Assembly: GCA_027008885.1 (NCBI GenBank)
Contig: JALVDQ010000002.1
Location: 1 to 6,167, forward strand
Direction: 5' to 3'
DNA: 6,167 nucleotides
Source of the DNA: Thiotrichaceae bacterium
GTDB taxonomy: Bacteria > Pseudomonadota > Gammaproteobacteria > Thiotrichales > Thiotrichaceae
Below are positions 1 to 6,032 of the stretch, piece after piece; the first letter of the stretch is position 1; every line of letters starts with the position of its first letter. The translations under genes and the position numbers were made by a program. The notes beneath the pieces were generated by a model that did not search any database, was not told where the DNA came from, and worked only from the letters and a program-made list of their open reading frames with translations.

Positions 1-303
1 CTTGAAATGGTAATCCAGCTCGGAAGGATCGGCACCACGCAACGATTCATAAAGGCTGATGAGCCTGGCAGGGTCTTTTTCGGCGAGCTTTGCGTAATTG
101 CGTAAATAACCACGCACATAAGGAGGCTCCGGGAGCGTTTTAAACTCCTCATTCTCAAGATGTTGCAGGGTTTCATCCGGCAGGCACAAGGCTTCTGCCA
201 TCTGGGTCAGGGAATATCCGGCTGCTTCCCGATATTCTTTCAGCAATGTCCCTAGATTAACATCACTCTTTACTGCTTTTTTGCTGTCTTTTTCTTTTGC
301 CAT
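1..303 (-). CDS. rodZ: RodZ-like cell-shape protein, N-terminal part (cut by window edge)
   Basis: Open frame of 101 codons from an ATG at 303 down to the window edge; the rest of the gene lies outside. The visible part is the cytoplasmic helix-turn-helix domain (about residues 16-85) of the RodZ family, with the hallmark stretch PPYVRGYLRNYAKL (residues 60-73). In E. coli RodZ this helix binds MreB through two aromatic residues, F60 and Y64; Y62 and Y66 seem to be the equivalents here. The family anchors the MreB cytoskeleton to the membrane and helps keep rod shape. The transmembrane helix and periplasmic domain expected further on cannot be seen. The start lies 15 nt after the pilW stop, suggesting co-transcription, and its Shine-Dalgarno signal is weak (AAGG about 13 nt upstream). 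The order rlmN-pilW-rodZ is common in gammaproteobacteria and supports RodZ over an unrelated HTH regulator. Confidence 0.85.
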   Translation of the reverse strand, partial: MAKEKDSKKAVKSDVNLGTLLKEYREAAGYSLTQMAEALCLPDETLQHLENEEFKTLPEPPYVRGYLRNYAKLAEKDPARLISLYESLRGADPSELDYHFK

Positions 304-318
304 ACTGAGTATTGTACC

Positions 319-1068
319 TTAAAGTGATTCATTAAGTTGTTGAGCTTCTTTACTTTCAGGAAAAAGCCTTAACAAGGTTGCTTTACAGCGATTTGCCTTG
401 TCAGGATCATGCATTTTCTGGTTGATTATGTTACATAATTGTAATGCTTTTGGGGATGATTTTCCGACACTTTCATAACGCAGCATAAATGCCTGTGCTT
501 TTGCGTAGTTTCTTTTGTCATAGTAGAGTTGCGCCATTTCCAGCAGGGCAGGGGGAAAGGAAGCTTTCTTTTTTAAAGCCAGGCGAAAATATCTTTCTGC
601 CTGTGCATGATTATTGGCTTTTCTCATGCAAACCCCGGCATTGTTATAGGCAAATTCCGGTGTCTCGTAAAGTGGATCTTTGACGGCGATCAGAAATTGC
701 TGAACGGCTAGTTGTGGCTTGTCGAGCTTGCATAAAAAAGATCCGTAATTATTGCGTAATTCGGAGTTTTTAGGGTCAAGTTTGATCGCTTTCTGAAAGT
801 ATGCCGCCGCTTTTTTATTATCCCCCAGTTTTTGTTGAAGCAGGGCAAAGTAATGGTTGGATTTTGCAGAATCCGGGTTTTCCTCCAGTGCCTTTGTGAG
901 TTTTTCATGGGCAAGTTTGAGGCGACCTTTTTGCAGGTAGCGGATGCCTAACTCGGCATTGTAATTTGACGCTTCTTTGGTTTTTACCTGACCTGTGCAG
1001 GCTGTTAAAAGTGCCAGGCTACATAAAAAAGTGATGATGAAATGTCTGGAATGAATTATTTTTTTCAT
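319..1068 (-). CDS. pilW: Type IV pilus biogenesis/stability TPR lipoprotein PilW (PilF)
   Basis: The 249-residue protein starts with a lipoprotein signal: basic MKK, a hydrophobic stretch, and the lipobox LTAC with C24 as the acylated cysteine. Tetratricopeptide repeats then fill about residues 35-240, with typical A/Y/F/P spacing (for example NKKAAAYFQKAIKLDP, 84-99). NNYGSFLC (106-113) and NNAGVC (142-147) match conserved family segments. C113 and C147 could form a disulfide, as reported for Neisseria PilW; the Pseudomonas PilF sequence as I recall it lacks them. Members of the family are outer-membrane lipoproteins (pilotins) needed for assembly of the PilQ secretin or stability of the pilus. 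The ATG at 1068 has a good ribosome site (AGAGGAA, 5-nt spacer). The gene lies between rlmN and rodZ, its usual place. Its upstream region is unusual: it holds a terminator-like hairpin and repeat remnants, so transcription from rlmN may be interrupted. Confidence 0.9.
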   Translation of the reverse strand: MKKIIHSRHFIITFLCSLALLTACTGQVKTKEASNYNAELGIRYLQKGRLKLAHEKLTKALEENPDSAKSNHYFALLQQKLGDNKKAAAYFQKAIKLDPKNSELRNNYGSFLCKLDKPQLAVQQFLIAVKDPLYETPEFAYNNAGVCMRKANNHAQAERYFRLALKKKASFPPALLEMAQLYYDKRNYAKAQAFMLRYESVGKSSPKALQLCNIINQKMHDPDKANRCKATLLRLFPESKEAQQLNESL

Positions 1069-1095
1069 TGGTATTCCTCTTTTCGATTATGGTAT

Positions 1096-1130
1096 AAAAA
1101 ACTCTCTGGAAGACTCATATTTCCAGACAG
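1096..1130 (-). terminator. Terminator-like hairpin between rlmN and pilW
   Basis: Read on the minus strand, CTGTCTGGAA and TTCCAGAGAG form a 10-position stem with one G/G mismatch around a 9-nt loop, followed directly by six T residues (1101-1096). This is the layout of a rho-independent terminator, though the stem has only moderate GC content. It would end transcripts coming from rlmN about 28 nt before the pilW start codon, or act as a leaky attenuator if pilW-rodZ is read from upstream. Part of the hairpin overlaps a decayed repeat end. Confidence 0.5.
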
Positions 1131-1136
1131 CTTCTG
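1112..1136. repeat. Decayed copy of the right end of the neighbouring MITE-like element
   Basis: These 25 bases align with 1305-1330, the right end of the 164-bp element, in the same orientation: 21 of 26 alignment columns are identical, starting with an exact ten-base match (GACTCATATT). There is one 1-base gap, and all four mismatches are transitions, as expected of an old decaying copy. Short matches continue at 1074-1085 (TTCCTC..TTTTCG, compare 1223-1236) and 1094-1101 (ATAAAAAA, compare 1268-1275). An internally deleted copy might therefore span about 1074-1136, but these shorter matches are weak in AT-rich DNA. Confidence 0.55.
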
Positions 1137-1165
1137 AACGATTTATTAATGTATATTATAATATT

Positions 1166-1329
1166 AGGAGCCTGTCCGAGAATAGTGAGTCTACTGCGGA
1201 AAAGCTGGATATGGCTAGATTTTTCCTCAATTTTCGTTAAATAGAAATAACTATTCGCCTCAAATTGATAAAAAATCTAGCTCAAATCAGCTTTCCCTCG
1301 CTACGACTCATATTCTCGGACAGGCTCCT
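1166..1329. mobile_element. MITE-like palindromic element overlapping the 3' end of rlmN
   Basis: A 164-bp unit bounded by perfect 19-bp inverted repeats (AGGAGCCTGTCCGAGAATA at 1166-1184 and its complement at 1311-1329). Pairing continues inward with interruptions: 1186-1191 with 1305-1310, 1201-1207 with 1288-1294, 1214-1224 with 1271-1281, and 1227-1233 with 1262-1268. A small central stem lies at 1240-1244/1251-1255. The whole unit can fold into one long hairpin. It is too short to code for a transposase, which fits a non-autonomous miniature inverted-repeat element moved in trans. I see no clear target-site duplication (flanks ATT and GGG). It overlaps the last codons of rlmN. The element type is inferred from structure; copies elsewhere in the genome are not visible here. 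Confidence 0.75.
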
Positions 1330-2425
1330 GGGACTCGATTCGTGCAAAATGTATTTCTCTACGGCTTTTATCGTTGACCTTGCCGGCTAATTGTCCACAG
1401 GCGGCATCAATATCCTCTCCTCTGGTCTTGCGAGTAATGACGACTATACCTGCATCAACCAGTATATCCCTGAAACGATGTATGCGGTTGTTTGAAGAGC
1501 GCTGATAACGAGTTTCAGGGAATGGATTGAATGGTATCAAATTCACTTTGACAGGTACATCCTTTAATACATTTACTAACTCATGTGCGTTTTGCTCAGA
1601 GTCATTTATACCATTTAACATGACATATTCAATTGTTATGCGCTCTCTGGCAGCTTTTCCCTGCATAAAGCGTTTGCAGCTTGCGATTAATTCTTCAATC
1701 GGATATTTTCGGTTGACTGGAACAAGTTGATTCCTCAGCGAATTATTGGGTGCGTGAAGAGAAATAGCCAGACTGACATCAAGTTTTTCTCTCAAGCGCT
1801 CTAAAGCCGGAACTATTCCGGAGGTGCTCAGTGTTACCCTGCGTTTGCTTAAGCCATAAGCATTGTCATCCAGCATGATTGTCATGGCATCGACGACATT
1901 ATCAAAATTTAATAAAGGTTCACCCATGCCCATCATTACGACGTTGCTGATGACGCGCTCAGAGTCAGGATCTGGTTGCAGTAATTTTTTGGCAAGCCAT
2001 AGCTGCCCAATGATTTCAGCGACACTTAGATTGCGATTAAAGCCCTGTCTGGCAGTGGAACAAAAAGTACAGTCCAGGGCGCAGCCAACCTGGGAGGATA
2101 TGCACAAGGTGCCGCGATCATCTTCGGGAATAAAAACGGTCTCAATGCAATTGCCATCAGCCAGTCTCAATAACCATTTGCGTGTGCCATCTTCTGAGAG
2201 CTTGTCGATGACGATTTCCAGCGGTTTTATTTCAGCGATGCTGGCAAGTTCATTTCTAAGCGCCTTGCTGACGTTTGTCATATCAGCAAAACTGTCAACG
2301 CCATACTGATGAATCCATTTGATTACCTGGGTTGCACGAAAAGGCTTTTCTCCACGTTCAAGGAAAAAGGTTTTGAGTTTCTCCGGGGTGTAGTCCAGAA
2401 GATTAATTTTTTCAGATGTGTTCAT
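1301..2425 (-). CDS. rlmN: Dual-specificity 23S rRNA/tRNA (adenine-C2) methyltransferase RlmN
   Basis: This 374-residue radical-SAM enzyme of the RlmN/Cfr family methylates C2 of A2503 in 23S rRNA and of A37 in certain tRNAs. The [4Fe-4S] cluster motif CxxxCxxC is present as C115, C119 and C122. C108 ([10 protein letters not shown]) lies seven residues before it, as in E. coli, and C343 (AACGQLAG) matches the second catalytic cysteine that carries the methyl group in the mechanism. The SAM-binding GMGEP segment is at 166-170. The N-terminal region ([25 protein letters not shown]) matches the family and supports the ATG at 2425, although no clear Shine-Dalgarno sequence precedes it. Residues 367-374 and the TAG stop are encoded by the end of a MITE-like element, so the tail is not native, but the catalytic region is intact. 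The gene follows lptB here, not ndk as is common elsewhere. Confidence 0.97.
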   Translation of the reverse strand: MNTSEKINLLDYTPEKLKTFFLERGEKPFRATQVIKWIHQYGVDSFADMTNVSKALRNELASIAEIKPLEIVIDKLSEDGTRKWLLRLADGNCIETVFIPEDDRGTLCISSQVGCALDCTFCSTARQGFNRNLSVAEIIGQLWLAKKLLQPDPDSERVISNVVMMGMGEPLLNFDNVVDAMTIMLDDNAYGLSKRRVTLSTSGIVPALERLREKLDVSLAISLHAPNNSLRNQLVPVNRKYPIEELIASCKRFMQGKAARERITIEYVMLNGINDSEQNAHELVNVLKDVPVKVNLIPFNPFPETRYQRSSNNRIHRFRDILVDAGIVVITRKTRGEDIDAACGQLAGKVNDKSRREIHFARIESQEPVREYES

Positions 2426-2471
2426 ATCAGCATTTATCGGGTGTATGGACAGGGTTGATTTCCTGATTATT

Positions 2472-2532
2472 ACCCATCCCCCCTGTTTTTTATATATTTT
2501 TCAAAAATATGTAAAAAACAGGGGGGATGGGT
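2472..2532. repeat. 61-bp near-perfect palindrome between lptB and rlmN
   Basis: Two 30-base arms surround a single central base (C2502). The outer 21 bases (2472-2492 and 2512-2532) are exact complements and include a C6/G6 run next to a T6/A6 run. Inside them comes one G/T wobble (2493/2511), then eight more perfect pairs. Neither strand has a T tract after the stem, so it is not a textbook intrinsic terminator, but such a hairpin could still pause or end transcription after lptB, or protect mRNA ends. It fills half of the 120-bp gap. The tetramer TTAT occurs at 2467-2470 and 2533-2536, possibly by chance. It shares no sequence with the element at 1166-1329. Confidence 0.85.
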
Positions 2533-2545
2533 TTATATACAAGTT

Positions 2546-3283
2546 TTAAAGCTTAAAATCATCGCCGAGATAAATATCACGAACCAGTTTGTTTTCAAGT
2601 ATGGATTGTGGTTCTCCCGAGGCGATAATTTTACCATTTCCCAGTACATAAGCGCGGTCGCATATACCTAATGTTTCCCTGACATTATGATCGGTAATCA
2701 ATATACCTATACCGCGTTTTTTCAGATGGGAAATTATTTTCTGGATTTCAATTACCGATACAGGATCAACTCCGGCAAAGGGCTCGTCCAGCAAAATAAA
2801 AGATGGTTCTGTTGCGAGTGCCCTGGCTATCTCAACCCGGCGACGTTCTCCGCCTGAGAGACTGATTCCGAGACTGTCCCGAATGTGGGTGATTTGAAAT
2901 TCCTCAAGCAGGCTCTCCAGCTTGTCCCGGCGAGTCTGTTTATTCAGGTCTTTGCGTGTTTCAAGGATGGCAAAGAGGTTGTCAGCCACACTTAATTTTC
3001 TGAAAATACTGGCTTCCTGTGCCAGATAGCCAATGCCATGCCGTGCTCTAAGGTGCATGGGGAGGTTGGTCAGGTCGATTGTTTGATGCTCCTTGCGTAG
3101 TAGCACCTGTCCTTTGTCGCAGGCGACCAGACCTACCACCATGTAAAAGCAGGTGGTTTTACCCGCGCCATTTGGTCCCAGCAGTCCAACGACCTCGGAG
3201 CTGTTTATATCGAGGGATATTCCCGAGAGAATTTCGCGCTTACCGTAGCTTTTGTATAGCTGTTTGGCAATTAGAGTAGGCAA
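2546..3283 (-). CDS. lptB: LPS export ABC transporter ATP-binding protein LptB
   Basis: This 245-residue cytoplasmic ATPase powers LPS extraction from the inner membrane by the LptB2FGC complex. All ABC motifs are present: Walker [10 protein letters not shown] (36-44), Q-loop Q89 in YLAQE, signature LSGGE (142-146), Walker B ILLDEP (163-168) with catalytic E167, D-loop GVD (171-173) and switch histidine H199 in [13 protein letters not shown] after the Walker A motif is typical of LptB. The start codon is TTG (3283-3281). It is supported by alignment of [14 protein letters not shown] with the E. coli N-terminus MATLTAKNLAKAY, and by the next methionine being at residue 48, inside the nucleotide-binding fold. 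It begins 4 nt after the lptA stop with only a weak A-rich ribosome site, which suggests translation coupled to lptA. The usual next gene, rpoN, is absent; a 61-bp palindrome and rlmN follow. Confidence 0.97.
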   Translation of the reverse strand: MPTLIAKQLYKSYGKREILSGISLDINSSEVVGLLGPNGAGKTTCFYMVVGLVACDKGQVLLRKEHQTIDLTNLPMHLRARHGIGYLAQEASIFRKLSVADNLFAILETRKDLNKQTRRDKLESLLEEFQITHIRDSLGISLSGGERRRVEIARALATEPSFILLDEPFAGVDPVSVIEIQKIISHLKKRGIGILITDHNVRETLGICDRAYVLGNGKIIASGEPQSILENKLVRDIYLGDDFKL

Positions 3284-3287
3284 AATA

Positions 3288-3836
3288 TTACTTTTTTAGT
3301 TTGTTGCTGGGATAAAAGATAACATTGACCCGACTTTTTCCGGGGGCTTTTTTATTGCCCGCTTTTAATTCTCCATCGCGGATAGAATATTCGATATGAT
3401 TGCTTGTGAATTTATCCCTGTTTTGGGAGATAACGGCGTTTCCATCAAGGAACAGGCGCTTTTCCCTGAAAAGATAGATCACGCGGTTTGCCTTGCCTTT
3501 GGCGAGTTTACCATCATCCATTTTTTGCTGGAAAGTGACCGGGGAACCTTTGGCTGTTATTTGCCTGATTTCATTTTTGGGTGCCCTGATTTCGATTTTG
3601 GATGCCTTGATTTCGAGTGTTCCCTGGACAATTGAAACATGTCCTTCATAGGTGGCAAAGCCTTTCAGTTTGTTGAATACAACACTGTCTGCACTAATGT
3701 ATACAGGTTTTGTTACATCTTCCTTTAATGCCATTGCTGGCAAGCCAGAAAACAGGATTAAAATGATAATGGTGAATTTGAAGATGTTATTTTGAGGGTT
3801 GTTTATGTGGGTGATATATTGCCTGTACATTTGCAT
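3288..3836 (-). CDS. lptA: Periplasmic LPS transport protein LptA
   Basis: A 182-residue protein of the LptA/OstA beta-jellyroll family, which forms the periplasmic bridge carrying LPS from LptC to LptD. An N-terminal signal peptide has a hydrophobic core at about 21-33 and a likely cleavage site after AMA (34-36). The OstA domain follows, with family patterns PVYISAD (44-50), [16 protein letters not shown] (63-78) and LDGNAVISQ (130-138). Two start codons are possible: ATG at 3836 (AGGA only 3 nt upstream) and ATG at 3830 (9 nt from the same AGGA, better spaced). The gene overlaps the end of lptC by 44-50 nt; a similar lptC/lptA overlap exists in E. coli. The long, polar stretch before the hydrophobic core (about 20 residues) is somewhat unusual. 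Residues 75-95 contain three repeats of the type EI(K/R)xxx. Confidence 0.92.
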   Translation of the reverse strand: MQMYRQYITHINNPQNNIFKFTIIILILFSGLPAMALKEDVTKPVYISADSVVFNKLKGFATYEGHVSIVQGTLEIKASKIEIRAPKNEIRQITAKGSPVTFQQKMDDGKLAKGKANRVIYLFREKRLFLDGNAVISQNRDKFTSNHIEYSIRDGELKAGNKKAPGKSRVNVIFYPSNKLKK

Positions 3837-4368
3837 TTATCCTGAATTCCTGTTCACCTAGTTTGCTACTAAATCCTGTTCCTTGTAAAGAGCCATACGC
3901 AGATTTTAAAACAAGAGTTGCATCTGAGTGTAGCTCTCTTTTAACAGGGTCATAAATTAAATTGCTGGTTTCAATATTATAACCATCAAAACCTTTGTCT
4001 GAGTTTTTTTTATTAACGATTACCTTGCCAGACAGTTCGATTTCTCCATTTTTGGTTTTTTGTAATGCTTTTTTAGCGATCAGTGATGTTACGGTATTAT
4101 CTGAATTGCGCGCTTCCAGTACCGGCTTAAAAATCTCGCTGGAGCCGCTTGCCTGCTGATGAATAAGATGTTTGCCTGTTACAAAATAGCGCATTGTGCC
4201 ATCTTCCTGGACATTCAGTAGCGTAAAGTTACTCAAATAGTAGTCGATCCTTTTTTCCTTTTTTGTCAGCTGAAAGTATTTTATACCGAGCCACTGTGAA
4301 TTAAACCACACGCTCCCAAGCAGGATGGCTATTGCTATGATAACAAAAAGAATTCCACTGCGATTCAA
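3787..4368 (-). CDS. lptC: LPS export protein LptC
   Basis: A 193-residue bitopic inner-membrane protein. One N-terminal membrane helix (about residues 5-22, GILFVIIAIAILLGSVWF) is followed by a periplasmic LptC/OstA-like beta-jellyroll domain that receives LPS from LptB2FG and hands it to LptA. Recognisable family segments are FKPVLEA (80-86), IELSGKVIV (110-118), IETSNLIYDPVKRELHSDA (132-150) and YGSLQGTGFSSKLGEQEFRI (158-177), where the glycines match those conserved in LptC. The start codon is TTG (4368-4366) with a GGGA ribosome site 7 nt upstream; the nearest ATG upstream (4380) is out of frame and stops after three codons. The gene starts 23 nt after kdsC and its 3' end overlaps lptA, so it sits inside the operon. 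Sequence similarity in this family is low, so the call rests partly on position. Confidence 0.92.
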   Translation of the reverse strand: MNRSGILFVIIAIAILLGSVWFNSQWLGIKYFQLTKKEKRIDYYLSNFTLLNVQEDGTMRYFVTGKHLIHQQASGSSEIFKPVLEARNSDNTVTSLIAKKALQKTKNGEIELSGKVIVNKKNSDKGFDGYNIETSNLIYDPVKRELHSDATLVLKSAYGSLQGTGFSSKLGEQEFRINANVQAIYHPHKQPSK

Positions 4369-4391
4369 GTTATTGTCCCATGTCGATAATA

Positions 4392-4931
4392 TTATGCAGG
4401 TATAATGTAATCGTGGTACAGCGAATCCAGTTTCCCCTGGGCTGACAGAATCAGTTCACAGACTTCCCGTACAGCACCCTTTCCGCCATTGAGTTCGCAG
4501 ACCCAGTCACAGTGTTTTTTGACAAACCAGTTGGCATCACCTACGGCTATGGAAAATCCAACCTGGCTCATAATTGGCAAATCAATCACATCATCACCCA
4601 CATAAGCGATTTGTTCTTTTTCATAGCCGGTTTTTTTCAGCAAGTCTGCAAAAGCAGGAAGTTTGTCCCGATAGCCCTGATATACAAGATCAGGCGAAAG
4701 TTTTAAATTTTTGGCACGGTGCACCACCAGCTCGGATTTTCTGCCAGTAATAATGGAGACTTCGATGTCATTTTCCAGTAACAGGCGAATGCCATGACCA
4801 TCCTTGGAGTTAAATGCTTTAAATTCCTGCCCCTGATTGTCAAAATATAAACTGCCATCTGTCATAACGCCATCGACGTCGAGAATGATCAGTTTAATTT
4901 TTTTAGCGAGTGATGTTATGTTTTTATGCAT
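4392..4931 (-). CDS. kdsC: 3-deoxy-D-manno-octulosonate 8-phosphate phosphatase KdsC
   Basis: A 179-residue cytoplasmic HAD-family phosphatase (C0 type, without a cap) that removes phosphate from Kdo 8-phosphate to give Kdo for the LPS inner core. HAD motif I is DVDGVMTDG (18-26), with nucleophile D18 and acid/base D20. Motif II is T62 in SIITGR, motif III is K90, and motif IV is GDDVID (112-117). The C-terminal GGKGAVRE (149-156) is the loop that completes the neighbouring active site in the family tetramer. Length is normal, close to the E. coli protein. The ATG at 4931 directly follows the kdsD stop codon (TAAATG, zero gap), indicating tight translational coupling with the enzyme making the Kdo precursor. 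Nothing in the sequence suggests loss of function. Confidence 0.96.
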   Translation of the reverse strand: MHKNITSLAKKIKLIILDVDGVMTDGSLYFDNQGQEFKAFNSKDGHGIRLLLENDIEVSIITGRKSELVVHRAKNLKLSPDLVYQGYRDKLPAFADLLKKTGYEKEQIAYVGDDVIDLPIMSQVGFSIAVGDANWFVKKHCDWVCELNGGKGAVREVCELILSAQGKLDSLYHDYIIPA

Positions 4932-5936
4932 TTAGATAATTCCCGCCTTGAGAAGATCGTGCATGTGGATTATGCCAATAACTGTTGAATCCGTTGAATC
5001 CGCTGATTGCGGGTTGTTGCCTGGTTCGGTTACTGGAAGCACGGTTATTTCCTTCTCTTGCATAAGGTTTACGGCATTGACGGCGAGTTCTTCTGCCTCG
5101 ATTGTAAAGCAGTTTTTATGCGCCACTTCGCCGATTGTCACATTTTTCAGGTCAATTCCTTCTTCAAAACAGCGACGTAAATCACCATCTGTAAATATTC
5201 CTGAAAGCTTATTCTGCCTGTCAACAATTAATGTCGCCCCAAGTTTTTTCCCGGTCATTTGCAGGATGGCATCTTTTAGGGATGTTTCAGCTAGACATTG
5301 GGGGATTTCGTCTCCAGTATGCATTAAGTCTTTGACATGAACAAGCAGGCGTTTACCCAAACGTCCTCCCGGATGTGAACGCGCAAAATCTTCAGAAGTA
5401 AAGCCACGCGCTTGCAGCAGGGCGACGGCAAGCGCATCACCCAGCACAAGCGTCACTGTGGTGCTGGATGTGGGCGCAAGCCCCAGTGGGCAGGCTTCTT
5501 TTTCTACGGCAATGTTCAAGTGATAATCAGAGAGTTCAGCTAACGGGGAATGATTGTCTCCAGATACCCCTATGATGGTTGTTCCCCATCTTTTTACAAC
5601 AGATGCCAGCATAACAACTTCGTCTGTTGTGCCCGAATTTGATACTGCGATCACAATATCATCGCCAGTTATCATTCCAAGGTCGCCATGCAGTGCCTCG
5701 CCCGGATGGACGAAAAACGCGGGGGTTCCGGTGCTGGCAAGTGTGGCTGCTATCTTGTTGCTGATATGTCCGGATTTTCCCATGCCGGAAACTATGACCC
5801 TTCCCTTGCAGGTGAGTATTGCTTCACATGATTTCTCAAACTGGCTGTCGAGCCGGTGTTGAAGTGCTTCAATCGCTTTTAGTTCTGCCTTTATGACAGC
5901 ATCAGCGAGACTAATAAAATCATGTTTTTTAGACAT
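4932..5936 (-). CDS. kdsD: D-arabinose 5-phosphate isomerase KdsD
   Basis: A 334-residue cytoplasmic aldose-ketose isomerase converting D-ribulose 5-phosphate to D-arabinose 5-phosphate, the first step to Kdo. The SIS domain (about 40-175) carries GMGKSGHI (51-58), HPGEALHGDLG (77-87), SNSGTTDE (99-106) and APTSSTT (154-160). FARSHPGGRLGKRL (184-197), with the conserved histidine H188, joins it to two CBS domains (about 201-260 and 268-334). E. coli KdsD (328 residues) has the same layout. The ATG at 5936 has an AAGG ribosome site 5 nt upstream. CBS2 holds a short Ser/Asp/Thr-rich insert (about 304-319) encoded partly by a 9-bp tandem repeat. The gene follows an antiporter gene after 96 nt, as yrbG precedes kdsD in E. 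coli, and touches kdsC. The related GutQ has the same fold, but the operon context favours KdsD. Confidence 0.96.
   Translation of the reverse strand: MSKKHDFISLADAVIKAELKAIEALQHRLDSQFEKSCEAILTCKGRVIVSGMGKSGHISNKIAATLASTGTPAFFVHPGEALHGDLGMITGDDIVIAVSNSGTTDEVVMLASVVKRWGTTIIGVSGDNHSPLAELSDYHLNIAVEKEACPLGLAPTSSTTVTLVLGDALAVALLQARGFTSEDFARSHPGGRLGKRLLVHVKDLMHTGDEIPQCLAETSLKDAILQMTGKKLGATLIVDRQNKLSGIFTDGDLRRCFEEGIDLKNVTIGEVAHKNCFTIEAEELAVNAVNLMQEKEITVLPVTEPGNNPQSADSTDSTVIGIIHMHDLLKAGII
4984..5001. repeat. 9-bp tandem repeat inside kdsD
   Basis: GTTGAATCC occurs twice in a row (4984-4992, 4993-5001), followed by the degenerate GCTGATTGC. In frame it encodes the pair DST-DST (residues 313-318) of KdsD, in a variable loop of the second CBS domain. 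Because the unit is a multiple of three, changes in copy number would keep the frame. Confidence 0.8.
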
Positions 5937-6032
5937 ATTTACCTTGTTTATAGATCAGGGGGTATTTTAAGTTGAATCCGTGACTTAATTTAAGTTATTG
6001 ATTTATTGCAGGTTAAAAAGTATCTGCTTTTT

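Noticed and set aside
1..303. Phage-type repressor with helix-turn-helix
   Set aside because: The VRGYLRNYAK motif and the position after pilW fit RodZ, not a repressor.
708..914. 68-codon minus-strand frame overlapping pilW in another frame
   Set aside because: The pilW frame shows clear TPR repeats and a lipobox; this frame shows only low-complexity basic sequence.
1166..1329. Simple rho-independent terminator of rlmN
   Set aside because: It is far too long, has defined 19-bp perfect ends and overlaps the coding region; mobile-element structure explains it better.
1863..2309. 148-codon open frame on the plus strand inside rlmN
   Set aside because: It is antisense to a well-conserved gene, its product has no recognisable domain, and it has no supporting context.
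4948..5340. 130-codon plus-strand open frame inside kdsD, and a similar 102-codon one at 5554-5862
   Set aside because: Both are antisense shadows of a strongly conserved coding frame.
5964..5995. Promoter for kdsD: TAAAAT on the minus strand at 5969-5964, and palindrome ACTTAA-T-TTAAGT at 5983-5995 as an operator
   Set aside because: No acceptable -35 box at 16-18 bp spacing, and the six-base palindrome is common in AT-rich DNA.
6015..6032. Hairpin AAAAAG/CTTTTT as terminator after the antiporter gene
   Set aside because: The stem is six pairs, nearly all A-T, so it is too weak to call.
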